Shown: positions 26,604 to 35,318, numbered from the stretch's first letter. The stretch: DNA of 64,000 nt from Bacteroidales bacterium (GCA_023229245.1 JALNZU010000001.1:124001-188000), one strand, 5' to 3'. Translations and numbers: made by a program. Notes: generated by a model from the sequence alone, not told the origin.

Positions 26604-27425
26604 ATGAGATCGTTATTTTTATGGGTGTTATCGTTTCTACTCATGGGAGTGTTAGCAGTATATCAACGTACTACAGGTCCGACTTATCCGGTAAGTGGCA
26701 AGGTTGAAATACAAGGGCAACCAATCACATATAGTTTATTGCGCAGCCATGATACAGGTATTGACGCTCCTGTTTCGATCGAAGTACCTGAAGGAGTGAG
26801 TGCCATTTTCTCTTATAAGCGTTTTAAAAGCCACGATCAATGGCATCATGTTGATGTCAGCCCTGTTGACGGATCCCTTCATTTTGCCATCCCTCAGCAG
26901 CCTCCGGCAGGTAAGGTGGAGTACAAAATTGTGTTGCGTGAAGGTGAATCAAGCTATCCGTTGACGGACGAGCCCGTCATCATCCGCTTTAAAGGGGTAG
27001 TACCGGACTTTGTATTAGTACCTCATATCTTTTTCATGTTTTTTGCAATGGTATTTGGCCTTCGCACCGGTATTGAAGCCCTTCTCAAGCGCGATCAGAC
27101 CTATATGTTGACCAGTGTCACTCTACTGTTACTGCTTATAGGCGGCCTGATATTTGGCCCTATAGTTCAAAAATATGCCTTCGGGGCATACTGGACAGGC
27201 TGGCCTTGGGGGCATGATCTGACCGATAACAAAACCATCGCTGCATTTATCTTTTGGCTGATAGCCTGGCTGAGGCTTCGCAAAAAACCACAAAACCGGA
27301 TATGGCCTATAGTAGCCATGATCGCTATGTTAGCTACCTATCTGATCCCTCATAGTGCCCTTGGCTCTGAATTAGATTTTACACAGCTTGAAGACCAAGC
27401 TACATCTATAGAACAACAGCTATGA
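26604..27425 (+). CDS. Conserved hypothetical membrane protein paired with rhomboid
   Basis: A 273-residue protein. A hydrophobic N-terminal segment (MRSLFLWVLSFLLMGVLAVY) is followed by an extracytoplasmic beta-rich domain of about 105 residues, then four membrane helices between about 130 and 250 and a short cytoplasmic tail. No known family is recognised; a histidine in GWPWGHD and one in PHIFF lie at membrane borders. The stop overlaps the start of the rhomboid protease gene (ATGA), so it may be a partner or regulator of that protease. Confidence 0.65.
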   Translation: MRSLFLWVLSFLLMGVLAVYQRTTGPTYPVSGKVEIQGQPITYSLLRSHDTGIDAPVSIEVPEGVSAIFSYKRFKSHDQWHHVDVSPVDGSLHFAIPQQPPAGKVEYKIVLREGESSYPLTDEPVIIRFKGVVPDFVLVPHIFFMFFAMVFGLRTGIEALLKRDQTYMLTSVTLLLLLIGGLIFGPIVQKYAFGAYWTGWPWGHDLTDNKTIAAFIFWLIAWLRLRKKPQNRIWPIVAMIAMLATYLIPHSALGSELDFTQLEDQATSIEQQL

Positions 27426-28033
27426 CCATATTCATCATAGCAGCTACAGCAATCATATCGGTATTGGCTTTTAACAATGTGGCTCTTTTCAGACGACTAA
27501 GCTTTAATGCATGGCTGATCAAAGAAAAAGGACAACATTGGAGATTCATCACCTACGGATTGGTACATGCCGGATGGCTGCACCTGATCATCAATATGTT
27601 TGTACTGTATTCCTTTGGAAGAATGGTAGAACGGAGCTTTATGATGCTATTTGGAACTGCCAAAGGGTTGATTTACTTTTTGTTACTATATATAGGTGGC
27701 ATACTTTTTTCTACACTATTAGATTTTGGAAAGCATAAAGGCAATCCGTATTATGAAGCCGTTGGAGCTTCAGGAGCAGTAGCAGCAGTCTTGTTCTCAA
27801 GCATTTTGATAGCTCCTAAAATGTCCCTTTTTGTGTTTCCCATTCCGATGCCAATCCCGGCATGGATATTTGGTCTGCTTTATTTGATCTATTCAGCGTA
27901 TATGGGAAAAAGAGCACAAGACAATATAGGCCATTATGCACATTTTGTTGGAGCTGTTTTTGGGCTAGTATTCACCATTATTTTAAAGCCGGTCTTATTG
28001 ACGTATTTTCTGACTCAATTAGCAGGAGGCTAA
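27422..28033 (+). CDS. Rhomboid family intramembrane serine protease (second)
   Basis: A 203-residue six-helix membrane protein. Catalytic Ser117 lies in GASG and His174 in AHFVGAVFG; HAGWLHLIINM carries the conserved HxxxN region. It is smaller than the rhomboid at 12642 and lacks an acidic tail. Translationally coupled to the preceding membrane protein. Substrate unknown. Confidence 0.9.
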   Translation: MTIFIIAATAIISVLAFNNVALFRRLSFNAWLIKEKGQHWRFITYGLVHAGWLHLIINMFVLYSFGRMVERSFMMLFGTAKGLIYFLLLYIGGILFSTLLDFGKHKGNPYYEAVGASGAVAAVLFSSILIAPKMSLFVFPIPMPIPAWIFGLLYLIYSAYMGKRAQDNIGHYAHFVGAVFGLVFTIILKPVLLTYFLTQLAGG

Positions 28034-28162
28034 GTCCCAACGTATTATAAAAGAAAGAGGAATATTAGGATAGTTGTGATTCCGTCTTAAAGTATCGTTC
28101 AAGAATAGTTATTTGACATTGGGTCGTTCGGTATGCTGTAAGAGATGCTGACAATGACGACA

Positions 28163-28196
28163 TATCTCATTTCGCACTATCTTTCAGTTTGAGATA
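28163..28196. other. Inverted repeat between convergent genes
   Basis: TATCTCA (28163-28169) and TGAGATA (28190-28196) can pair around a 20-base loop between the rhomboid and yqgE genes. No T run follows, so it is at best a weak termination or processing hairpin. Confidence 0.3.
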
Positions 28197-28224
28197 GGCT
28201 GTATATCATTGAAAAGCAATATTT

Positions 28225-28830
28225 TCAGTTCAGTTCGGGGTCAATCGGGAATTTTCTCCACAAGTCATATTCCGGTCCCATTCGTTGCATGAAATGATTC
28301 CACATTTTATGTGATTTAGTATGGAAGAGCGATTGCAGATTGGTGTCGGATACTAACCATGAGTTGCGTTTTAATTCACCATGCAGTTGTTGACTCTGCC
28401 ATCCTGAATAGCCTAAGAAAAAGCGCACCTGATTAGGCTTTACCATTCCCAGTACTATCATTTCCCGTATAGCTTCTACCTCTCCTCCCCAGTACAAGCC
28501 AGGTATGACCTCCTGACTTTCCGGCACTTCACCACCAAGTGTGTGCATAAAGTAGAGATTATCGGTTTGCACAGGACCTCCGACATATACCGGAGCCTGA
28601 AACTCAGGAAAGTCATTGATCAGATCAGTTATCATCGTGCCGGAGGGTTTGTTCATCACTATGCCTACCGTACCATCCTCGTTATTATGTTCAATCAGCA
28701 ACACCACCGATCGTCCGAAATAGTAATCGCCCATTAGTGGCTCAGCTATCAGCACCCGACCACTTTTAGGCTCTAGTTTATTGCTTTGAATATGTAGTAA
28801 TTTGTTCATAGTCTGCCAAAATGTATTCAT
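28225..28830 (-). CDS. YqgE/AlgH family protein
   Basis: A 201-residue protein of the UPF0301 (YqgE/AlgH) family. It shows the family pattern SGRVLIAEPLMGDYYFGRSV, GIVMNKPSG, VYVGGPVQ and FLGYSGWQSQQL. The biochemical role of this family is not established; early assignment as a transcription regulator (AlgH) is doubtful. The ATG at 28809 would give a 194-residue protein starting just before the conserved core and is a possible alternative start. Confidence 0.85.
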   Translation of the reverse strand: MNTFWQTMNKLLHIQSNKLEPKSGRVLIAEPLMGDYYFGRSVVLLIEHNNEDGTVGIVMNKPSGTMITDLINDFPEFQAPVYVGGPVQTDNLYFMHTLGGEVPESQEVIPGLYWGGEVEAIREMIVLGMVKPNQVRFFLGYSGWQSQQLHGELKRNSWLVSDTNLQSLFHTKSHKMWNHFMQRMGPEYDLWRKFPIDPELN

Positions 28831-28879
28831 TTGAATACCGTGAACATAAGTTTATCTAATTTTACCGCTTAATCAAAAA

Positions 28880-30274
28880 ATGTACCATACCTTGACTTCT
28901 AATTTCCGCTATCCGGATTATTTACGACTAAGGAAAGAGTTTCCGGTATTCACATACCAAAGTTACACAATTACCCGTAATCCGGATGAGATTACTATCG
29001 TTTTTCATTTTCATTTATCCGGTCGCTATCATTTTTATCCTGCCATACAGTTTCCAATGCGCTCGTTTTATCATAGCGACCTACCCGAGCCTTTGCTTCA
29101 CAATCTGGCTTTTCATATTGGTATGGTCGAACTGATCAGCTATTGGAAGCTTAGCTGTGCTCCGGTGGTAGAGATCATACCTTTTGATCTTTCTGAAGCA
29201 CAGAAACAATGGTGGAAGAAGCTGTATTTTCATGGGTTGGGTGAGTTTTTTTATGTAAATGGCATACAAAGTTCTATAGACGATTTTATGGATATCCATA
29301 CCGAAGGCAGTAGCTTACCAGTCAAACAGCATCAGGCTATTACTGACCATTGCCTTGTACCAGTAGGTGGCGGCAAAGACTCGGCAGTAAGTCTCGAACT
29401 GCTTAAACAGTATGGTTTCCCTTTTCGTCCTCTGATAGTCAATCCCCGACCAGCCAGCACAGCTTGCGCACAAATTGCCGGATATGGCCCTGAAGAAAGT
29501 ATTTTAGTAGTACGCAGTTTAGACCCCTTGATGCTGCAACTCAACGATCAGGGATTCCTGAACGGACATACCCCTTTCTCAGCTTTATTGGCTTTCATAT
29601 CCGCTTTTGCAGCCGTATTGACACATGCCTCATTCATAGTACTTTCCAATGAGTCAAGTGCTAATGAAGCAAGCGTACCAAACACAGACATCAACCATCA
29701 ATACAGTAAATCGGTAATTTTCGAAAAAGATTTTCGACTTTATCTGAACACCTATATTGTATCCGGCATAGAATATTTTAGTTTGCTACGTCCTTTAAAT
29801 GAGCTGCAGATCGCGCATCTTTTTAGTAAATACTCTTCGTTCCATCCGGTATTCAAAAGCTGTAATATAGGTAGTAAAACCAATAGTTGGTGTGGAAACT
29901 GCTCCAAATGCCTGTTTACATGGCTGATGCTGTCGCCTTTTCTAAGTCAACCAGAGCTGCATCAGATATTTGGTCAAAACCTGGCGGACAACACTCAACT
30001 CACGCCTGTGCTGGCATCATTAAAAGGTGACACACCAAACAAACCTTTTGAATGTGTGGGTACTATAGAAGAAGTGAATACTGCTATTCAGATGATAGTA
30101 CTACAAGGGATACCGGGAGATTTGTTTGTCGAATTCCGTAACACACAATACGATCAGACAAAGGTCAAACAACAATTTCAGACTCTGCTAACCCGGTTTG
30201 ATACTGATCATTGTCTGCCCCAACAATTTGAGTGGCTCATTAGGAAAGCGTTAAATGATAGAAAGAATTTTTGA
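28880..30274 (+). CDS. murL: Probable UDP-MurNAc-L-Ala-L-Glu epimerase (MurL)
   Basis: A 464-residue cytoplasmic protein. The central motif GGGKDS (Gly163-Ser168) resembles the PP-loop of ATP pyrophosphatases, and a CxxCxxC cluster (Cys338, Cys341, Cys344, in WCGNCSKC) follows. These match my recollection of MurL, described in Xanthomonas oryzae, which inverts the terminal L-Glu of UDP-MurNAc-L-Ala-L-Glu to D-Glu. The clinching context is the gene that follows: it overlaps by 20 bases and encodes a MurD-like ligase, exactly the murL-murD2 pairing. In that pathway L-Glu is added first and epimerised afterwards, replacing glutamate racemase. Assignment is by motif and context, not by alignment. 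Confidence 0.78.
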   Translation: MYHTLTSNFRYPDYLRLRKEFPVFTYQSYTITRNPDEITIVFHFHLSGRYHFYPAIQFPMRSFYHSDLPEPLLHNLAFHIGMVELISYWKLSCAPVVEIIPFDLSEAQKQWWKKLYFHGLGEFFYVNGIQSSIDDFMDIHTEGSSLPVKQHQAITDHCLVPVGGGKDSAVSLELLKQYGFPFRPLIVNPRPASTACAQIAGYGPEESILVVRSLDPLMLQLNDQGFLNGHTPFSALLAFISAFAAVLTHASFIVLSNESSANEASVPNTDINHQYSKSVIFEKDFRLYLNTYIVSGIEYFSLLRPLNELQIAHLFSKYSSFHPVFKSCNIGSKTNSWCGNCSKCLFTWLMLSPFLSQPELHQIFGQNLADNTQLTPVLASLKGDTPNKPFECVGTIEEVNTAIQMIVLQGIPGDLFVEFRNTQYDQTKVKQQFQTLLTRFDTDHCLPQQFEWLIRKALNDRKNF

Positions 30275-31535
30275 TAAGCTACACAACAAGCGCATTTTGC
30301 TTCTTGGATATGGACGTGAAGGACGTTCAAGTCTGAAGTTTTTGTTAGAACACCGTTTGACGCAAGAAATAGGGATAGCCGATCAAAATGAAATTGACTC
30401 AAATGCTATACCCTCCTTTGTTCAACTGCATACCGGCACAAACTATTTAGATGCCACTACCTCTTACGAAATACTTATAAAATCTCCAGGAATACCAACA
30501 GAACTGATACCGGTTTTACCTTCTCAGATTTTAACCTCCCAAACAGATTTGTTTTTAGACGCATATCACCGGCAAACCATAGGTGTTACCGGAACCAAAG
30601 GCAAGAGTACTACCTCCAGTCTGATTCATTTTCTATTACAGTCGCTTGAAGCAAACAGCCTGATCACCGGTAATATAGGCTATCCTTGTTTTGAAAGTAT
30701 TCCAAAGATTACAGATCAGACTATCATTGTATTTGAGTTATCGGCTCATCAGCTTGAGCAAATACATCATTCACCAAGGATAGCTGTACTGCTAAACCTA
30801 TTTGAAGAACATTTAGATCATTTCAAGAGTAAAGAATCCTATTTCGAGGCCAAAAAACAGATCTATGCCTTTGGCCAATCCGATCAGATTTTGATTGCAC
30901 ATAGGGAATTGCAGCATGTATTGAAAGTGGTACCACAGCATACTATTTACTATCCTTTGTCACATCTAACACCCTATCAGTCATCATCGCTACCGGGTCA
31001 GCACAATGCAGATAATGTTCAGGCTGCTTTGTTGGCCGTTGAAGCTGCCGGATTTTCCATACCTCGGGTAGCCGGCTTTCTGATGCAGTTCAAGCCATTG
31101 CCACATAGGTTAGAATATCTCGGTTGTATTAGTGGTGTACATTTCTACAACGACAGCATAGCTACTGTACCCGAAGCCAGTATAAAAGCTATTGAATCGC
31201 TTGGGAATGTAGATTGGCTGATTCTGGGCGGGTTCGATCGAGCTATTCACTATGAAGCTTTTGCCGATTTTTTGTGCTCTCAAACTATCCGTCATCTACT
31301 TTTGACCGGTCAGGCCGGATCACGTATCAAAGAGGCTTTGGATGAACGAAAATATAAAGGCTCGATGCGATTTTTCGGGACTATACAGGAGGTGTTCTCA
31401 ATGATGGAAACCAATGCCAAGGCGAACGATATTTGTCTGCTCTCACCTGCTGCCGCCAGTTACGATCAGTATAAAAACTTTGAGCAGAGAGGTGAAATAT
31501 TTAAAGCGTTAGCCAAAAAATTCTCCTTAAAATAA
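30255..31535 (+). CDS. murD2: MurD-family ligase, probable L-glutamate-adding MurD2
   Basis: A 426-residue Mur ligase. The N-terminal UDP-binding domain begins KRILLLGYGREGRSS. The ATP P-loop is GTKGKST (113-119). Further Mur signatures are FELSAHQLEQI, LNLFEEHLDHF, LPHRLEYLG and YNDSIATVPEA. It adds glutamate to UDP-MurNAc-L-Ala. Pairing with the epimerase-like gene (20-base overlap) indicates the MurD2 form that accepts L-Glu rather than D-Glu. The length is close to E. coli MurD (438). If this is the organism's only MurD, it would be the sole route; if a second MurD lies in a dcw cluster elsewhere, the two may be alternatives. Confidence 0.85.
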   Translation: MIERIFDKLHNKRILLLGYGREGRSSLKFLLEHRLTQEIGIADQNEIDSNAIPSFVQLHTGTNYLDATTSYEILIKSPGIPTELIPVLPSQILTSQTDLFLDAYHRQTIGVTGTKGKSTTSSLIHFLLQSLEANSLITGNIGYPCFESIPKITDQTIIVFELSAHQLEQIHHSPRIAVLLNLFEEHLDHFKSKESYFEAKKQIYAFGQSDQILIAHRELQHVLKVVPQHTIYYPLSHLTPYQSSSLPGQHNADNVQAALLAVEAAGFSIPRVAGFLMQFKPLPHRLEYLGCISGVHFYNDSIATVPEASIKAIESLGNVDWLILGGFDRAIHYEAFADFLCSQTIRHLLLTGQAGSRIKEALDERKYKGSMRFFGTIQEVFSMMETNAKANDICLLSPAAASYDQYKNFEQRGEIFKALAKKFSLK

Positions 31536-31548
31536 AAATCTCATCACG

Positions 31549-31572
31549 GCTTTTCCTTTGCAAGGGAAAAGC
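31549..31572. terminator. Near-palindromic hairpin between convergent genes
   Basis: GCTTTTCCTTTG and CAAGGGAAAAGC form a nearly perfect stem between the murD2 stop and the THX stop. There is no strong T run on either side, so termination is likely but not certain. Confidence 0.45.
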
Positions 31573-31623
31573 TTGTCTGATGATCCTTTGTATAAGGCAT
31601 ATCACAACTATTTGTTGTGTATG

Positions 31624-31755
31624 CTATTTCTTTTTCTTGGTGGTTGAAGCCGTTTCAGTTTTTACGGCAGCCTTACGCTTTTTTCTAGGTCTGAGCACCC
31701 CATACGTACCTCGTACGATCTTTCCTCTTCTGGTCTTTTTATCACCTTTTCCCAT
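31624..31755 (-). CDS. Small ribosomal protein bTHX (30S THX)
   Basis: A 43-residue, extremely basic protein beginning MGKGDKKTRRGKIVRGTYGV and ending in a Lys-rich tail, matching the short ribosomal protein THX that binds at the top of the 30S head in Thermus and is widespread in Bacteroidota. A -7 box lies at 31799-31792, 37 bases upstream of the ATG. It is a free-standing gene convergent with murD2. Confidence 0.93.
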   Translation of the reverse strand: MGKGDKKTRRGKIVRGTYGVLRPRKKRKAAVKTETASTTKKKK

Positions 31756-31791
31756 AGTCTTTTAATTTTATAGTATTTCTTGTAGTAGGTG

Positions 31792-31799
31792 CAAATATA
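31792..31799 (-). promoter_or_regulatory. -7 box of the THX gene
   Basis: Minus strand reads TATATTTG, an exact TAnnTTTG match upstream of the ATG at 31755. It lies in the short gap to the next minus-strand gene, so THX has its own promoter. Confidence 0.65.
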
Positions 31800-31839
31800 G
31801 CTGAAAATTTATACTTAAAAAAGCAATGTATTTCAGATT

Positions 31840-32808
31840 TCATGGCTTTTCGATGATATTCTGATAGGCTGGTCTTGGCGGTTCAGTTTGTTTCCTGTTT
31901 CCGGGCAAGGAAGGTTTTAGAGTATTTTGAGTATCATCAGATATGCCTATGGGGTCGTCCTCACCCATCATGATACTTATTATTTCATGTATTCCTGCCG
32001 GGCGATAGTCGTCGGGCGGCAGAAAAAAGTTCATAGGAATCTCTATCTCTTTCACTGTTTCGACCTGCATCCTGCTTTTACCCGAAGAAGCTGGTATCTC
32101 ACTTCGCAACACTATGGCATTCTGAAGCAACTCCAACCATACGTCACTCCCCCTCATTGCCGCCAACAGGCTCGGTTTATTGAATAATCGCATCATATTA
32201 TTCAATTTCCTTAGCGATAGTCCTGCATAGGGTTTCACCGCCCGACTGATCCATAGCCGTTCGACCACTTCATGCCGTATCACAAATTCGTATAACTCAG
32301 CTTGCAGTCCATTAATTTCTTTAACCGAATCGCGTTGGATAACAGCTGTGCTATCTGGTAACAGATTTTCTACAGCCGATTGTGTCAGACTTTGACGCAT
32401 TAATGCCATCTCTGCCTTAGCTTCTGCTGCAATTGTATCGGGTACCCGCGCCAGCAGTCCCGACATTTGTGCTTCAATCGCATCGAAAAGAGATAAGGCA
32501 AGGCTATCGTATTCACCTGACCAAAACACCCTCTGACGAGGAAAAATAATTGTCAACCGATTGACGTCCACATCAAAGATAAAAGTAGAAACCGGTTGCT
32601 CTATACGCATATACGAGCCTTTGATAAAAATGCTCTGGACCGAGAAATTACCATAATCGTCTTCCCTCTTTTCGGCTATGAACCAATCGGCCATCAGGCT
32701 GTTCGATGCAAAGACGAGCAAAGTCAGCCCAACAAACAGCTGTATTCGCTTTATACTGCACCAATGTTTTCGAGCCTGAATCTTCATTATCAAAGTTTTC
32801 ACTTTCAT
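31840..32808 (-). CDS. Hypothetical exported protein
   Basis: A 322-residue protein with a long N-region and a hydrophobic signal sequence (IQLFVGLTLLVFASNSLMA). The mature part begins with beta-rich sequence (GSYMRIEQPVSTFIFDVD, then VFWSGEYDSL), distantly reminiscent of DUF4412-type periplasmic proteins, but I do not assign it firmly. A Glu/Ala-rich helical middle and a basic, proline-rich C-terminus follow. The ATG at 32808 is chosen because the -7 box (32852-32845) rules out the TTG at 32847; the ATG at 32787 is also possible. Confidence 0.6.
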   Translation of the reverse strand: MKVKTLIMKIQARKHWCSIKRIQLFVGLTLLVFASNSLMADWFIAEKREDDYGNFSVQSIFIKGSYMRIEQPVSTFIFDVDVNRLTIIFPRQRVFWSGEYDSLALSLFDAIEAQMSGLLARVPDTIAAEAKAEMALMRQSLTQSAVENLLPDSTAVIQRDSVKEINGLQAELYEFVIRHEVVERLWISRAVKPYAGLSLRKLNNMMRLFNKPSLLAAMRGSDVWLELLQNAIVLRSEIPASSGKSRMQVETVKEIEIPMNFFLPPDDYRPAGIHEIISIMMGEDDPIGISDDTQNTLKPSLPGNRKQTEPPRPAYQNIIEKP

Positions 32809-32844
32809 GTCAATCGTCACTTCGACTGATATGGTTAACGCATT

Positions 32845-32900
32845 CAAAGATAAAAATTTACCTAAAGAGTATGATTATTTAAGAAAAAAAAGTACTTTTG
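32845..32900. promoter_or_regulatory. Divergent promoter pair
   Basis: Two exact TAnnTTTG boxes face away from each other: TATCTTTG on the minus strand (32852-32845) for the exported protein and TACTTTTG on the plus strand (32893-32900) for the TPR protein. They are 40 bases apart, so one regulator could act on both. Confidence 0.6.
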
Positions 32901-32930
32901 CACCTCTGAAAAAAATTAGCATTCATTGTC

Positions 32931-33629
32931 ATGGCAAAACACAAACAAATTATAAAAAAAGGTGATGAAAGGTTAGAAGCTGTAGAAGAGGTTCTTAGCA
33001 AAACAGAACGACTAATCGAAGAAAATCAAAAGATCATTACTATTGCTGTGACACTATTGATTGTCATAGTACTTGGTTATTTAGGTTTTAAACGGTATTA
33101 CGTTGAACCACGTGAGCAAGAAGCTCAACGACAGATTTTTATGGCCGAAGCATTCTTTGAGTCCGATTCACTGAACAAAGCATTATATGGCGATGGCAAC
33201 CATCTTGGTTTCTTAGATATCGTTGATGAATTCGGACGCACGAAAACAGGAAATCTAGCTCGTTATTATGCAGGGATTTCTTATCTGCAATTAGGTGAAT
33301 ATGAGAATGCAATCGATCAGCTCAAGCGATTCAGTGGCAAAGACAAGATCATATCGGTCTTAGCTATCGGTGCGATGGCAGATGCCTATATGGAGCTGAA
33401 TGAGCCTCAAAAAGCTGTCGAATTATATCTCAAAGCATCCCGCACAAATCCTAACGAGCTTACTACACCCTTGATGCTCTTTAAAGCTGGCCGCTCCTAC
33501 GAACTTATGGGAAATTATACAAAAGCTACCGAACAATACGAGAAAATCAAGAGAGAATATCCCAACACCAATGAGGGCAGATCAATAGATAAGTTTCTTG
33601 AACGCTCCAAACTCAGAAGCCAAAAATAA
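32931..33629 (+). CDS. Tetratricopeptide-repeat inner-membrane protein
   Basis: A 232-residue protein: a short basic cytoplasmic N-terminus, one transmembrane helix at about 36-53 (IITIAVTLLIVIVLGYLGF), then at least three TPR units (about 95-215, with ARYYAGISYLQLGEYENAI, GAMADAYMELNEPQKAVELY and GRSYELMGNYTKATEQYEKI). The layout resembles YfgM-type proteins that work near the Sec translocon, but TPR proteins of this shape have various roles. It is single-cistron, with its own promoter at 32893. Confidence 0.8.
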   Translation: MAKHKQIIKKGDERLEAVEEVLSKTERLIEENQKIITIAVTLLIVIVLGYLGFKRYYVEPREQEAQRQIFMAEAFFESDSLNKALYGDGNHLGFLDIVDEFGRTKTGNLARYYAGISYLQLGEYENAIDQLKRFSGKDKIISVLAIGAMADAYMELNEPQKAVELYLKASRTNPNELTTPLMLFKAGRSYELMGNYTKATEQYEKIKREYPNTNEGRSIDKFLERSKLRSQK

Positions 33630-33775
33630 AAAAATTATGTTTTTTTGATCTTCGTAAAACCTTAAAACAAGATTGGAAAAATGTATAAGAAGACAATGCG
33701 AACACTATAGGTTGAGTTTTTTAATATACATAAGACACAGCTGTTACAGTAATTTTTAAAAAAATAATCATAAAG

Positions 33776-33812
33776 AAAAACCTGACCGAGGCGCTGATGG
33801 TCAGGTTTTTTT
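33776..33812 (+). terminator. Intrinsic terminator overlapping the fmt promoter
   Basis: AAAAACCTGACC pairs with GGTCAGGTTTTT (stem cores 33781-33787 and 33799-33805), followed by T. It ends transcription from the TPR gene after a ~150-base 3' untranslated region. The first T of the next promoter's -7 box (33812-33819) lies inside its T tract. Confidence 0.9.
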
Positions 33813-33819
33813 ATTTTTG
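33812..33819 (+). promoter_or_regulatory. -7 box of fmt
   Basis: TATTTTTG matches TAnnTTTG and overlaps the end of the preceding terminator. Transcription would start near 33823, so the ATG at 33820 cannot be used and the ATG at 33847 is the start. Confidence 0.6.
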
Positions 33820-33846
33820 ATGAACAGTATAACTTTCTCATTTGCT

Positions 33847-34815
33847 ATGAAAGACCCAAAGGATATTCGAATTATTTTTTTTGGTACTCCAGATTTTGCG
33901 GCACATCATTTAGAGCACTTGATCCAACAAAGGTATCATGTTGCAGCTGTAGTCACTTCACCCGATAGGCCATCGGGGCGTGGGAAGAGGATACAAGCAT
34001 CAGCGGTAAAAGCTATAGCTGAAAAGTATCAGCTCAAACTCTTTCAACCTGAAAAGCTAAGAGACATCAATTTTTTAACTGAGCTTACTGCTATTGGTGC
34101 TGATCTGTTTATCGTGATTGCTTTTCGGATGTTACCCCGCGAGGTATGGCAAATACCTCCTACAGGCACTATCAATATACATGCTTCATTGCTACCGGAT
34201 TACCGGGGAGCAGCTCCTATTCAACGAGCTATAATGAATGGAGAGACAAAAACCGGACTTACCAGTTTTCTCATCAACGAAGCTATAGACAGCGGTCATC
34301 TGTTATTAAAAAAAGAACTCACTATAGGCCCCGATGAGGATGCCGGCAGTCTGCACAATAGAATGGTTGAAGCCGGTAAATATCTTTTAGAAGATACTAT
34401 TAATGGATTAGTTTTAAGACAAATACATCCTGTGGCACAGCAATATGGTAAGCAGTATAAAACTGCTCCAAAAATTTTCAGGGAAGATTGCAGGATCAAC
34501 TGGCTCCGGTCTGGCGAAGTCATTCATAATCAAGTTCGGGCATTAAGTCCTTATCCCGGGGCTTTCTTCGAGTTGAAAGATACGCATGACCAATTTAAGG
34601 AATTCAAATTGTTGAAAGGAAGTTTTGAAGCCACATCACATCAGCTTTCCGAATTATATCATATACTGACGGATAACCATCGGTATCTGAAAGTTGTGTT
34701 ACCAGATGGCTTTTTCAATATATTACGGCTTCAGGCCTCAGGTCGGAAAGTTTTATCGGTTGATGAGTTTCTTCGTGGTTATCCGTTTTCGGATAGTTGG
34801 CAGCTTGTTTTATAA
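33847..34815 (+). CDS. fmt: Methionyl-tRNA formyltransferase
   Basis: A 322-residue enzyme that formylates initiator Met-tRNA using 10-formyl-tetrahydrofolate. The N-terminal Rossmann domain starts IRIIFFGTPDFAAHHL. The catalytic segment is NIHASLLPDYRGAAPI with Asn110 and His112, and the C-terminal oligonucleotide-binding domain follows. Length is close to the E. coli enzyme (315). The start at 33847 is fixed by the -7 box. No def gene lies beside it here, unlike in many bacteria. Confidence 0.95.
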   Translation: MKDPKDIRIIFFGTPDFAAHHLEHLIQQRYHVAAVVTSPDRPSGRGKRIQASAVKAIAEKYQLKLFQPEKLRDINFLTELTAIGADLFIVIAFRMLPREVWQIPPTGTINIHASLLPDYRGAAPIQRAIMNGETKTGLTSFLINEAIDSGHLLLKKELTIGPDEDAGSLHNRMVEAGKYLLEDTINGLVLRQIHPVAQQYGKQYKTAPKIFREDCRINWLRSGEVIHNQVRALSPYPGAFFELKDTHDQFKEFKLLKGSFEATSHQLSELYHILTDNHRYLKVVLPDGFFNILRLQASGRKVLSVDEFLRGYPFSDSWQLVL

Positions 34816-34954
34816 CAAGCATCGCAATAATAGAATGAATTGGAGTATAATTTCAAGAAAAACCAAAATTCTTTTAAGATTTTCGACTTTTTTCTTCAAA
34901 TAATTTGTTTTATTCTTTTTTTTTACAAATTTTGTTGTTTTTTGTAGCTCTTTC

Positions 34955-34986
34955 TTGTAGAGAGTAAATAAATAAACTTATTTTTG
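34955..34986 (+). promoter_or_regulatory. HU promoter
   Basis: TTG at 34955-34957, 21-base spacer, then TATTTTTG at 34979-34986. Both elements fit the Bacteroidota primary-sigma consensus. The surrounding ~200 bases (34816-35023) are extremely AT-rich, as expected for a highly expressed gene. Confidence 0.7.
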
Positions 34987-35023
34987 TGTGTTTTTCGACC
35001 AATACTAACTAATATTTAATACA

Positions 35024-35296
35024 ATGAACAAAGCTGAATTAATTGATGCAATGGCTGCTGAAGCCAATTTGACCAAAGCTGATGCAAAAAGGGCATTAGA
35101 TGCTTTTCTTACTGCTACCACTAACGCATTAAAAGCCGGTGATAAAGTGACACTGGTAGGTTTTGGGACTTTTTCTGTTGTAGGGCGCTCTGCCAGAATG
35201 GGACGTAACCCTCAAACCGGTAAAGAGATCAGTATTGCTGCAAAAAAGGTTGTAAAATTCAAACCTGGTGCCGATCTGGCAGGTGGCGTAAAATAA
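35024..35296 (+). CDS. hup: HU family DNA-binding protein
   Basis: A 90-residue nucleoid protein (MNKAELIDAMAAEANLTKAD). It has the HU core, the beta-arm motif GRNPQTGKEI and the C-terminal helix. HU dimers bend and compact DNA. It is monocistronic with a strong promoter upstream and a terminator downstream. Confidence 0.97.
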   Translation: MNKAELIDAMAAEANLTKADAKRALDAFLTATTNALKAGDKVTLVGFGTFSVVGRSARMGRNPQTGKEISIAAKKVVKFKPGADLAGGVK

Positions 35297-35318
35297 CTCT
35301 TTACTCCGAAAAATTTTT

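Noticed and set aside
31580..31765. Open frame of 61 codons on the plus strand
   Set aside because: It is the complement of the THX ribosomal protein gene.
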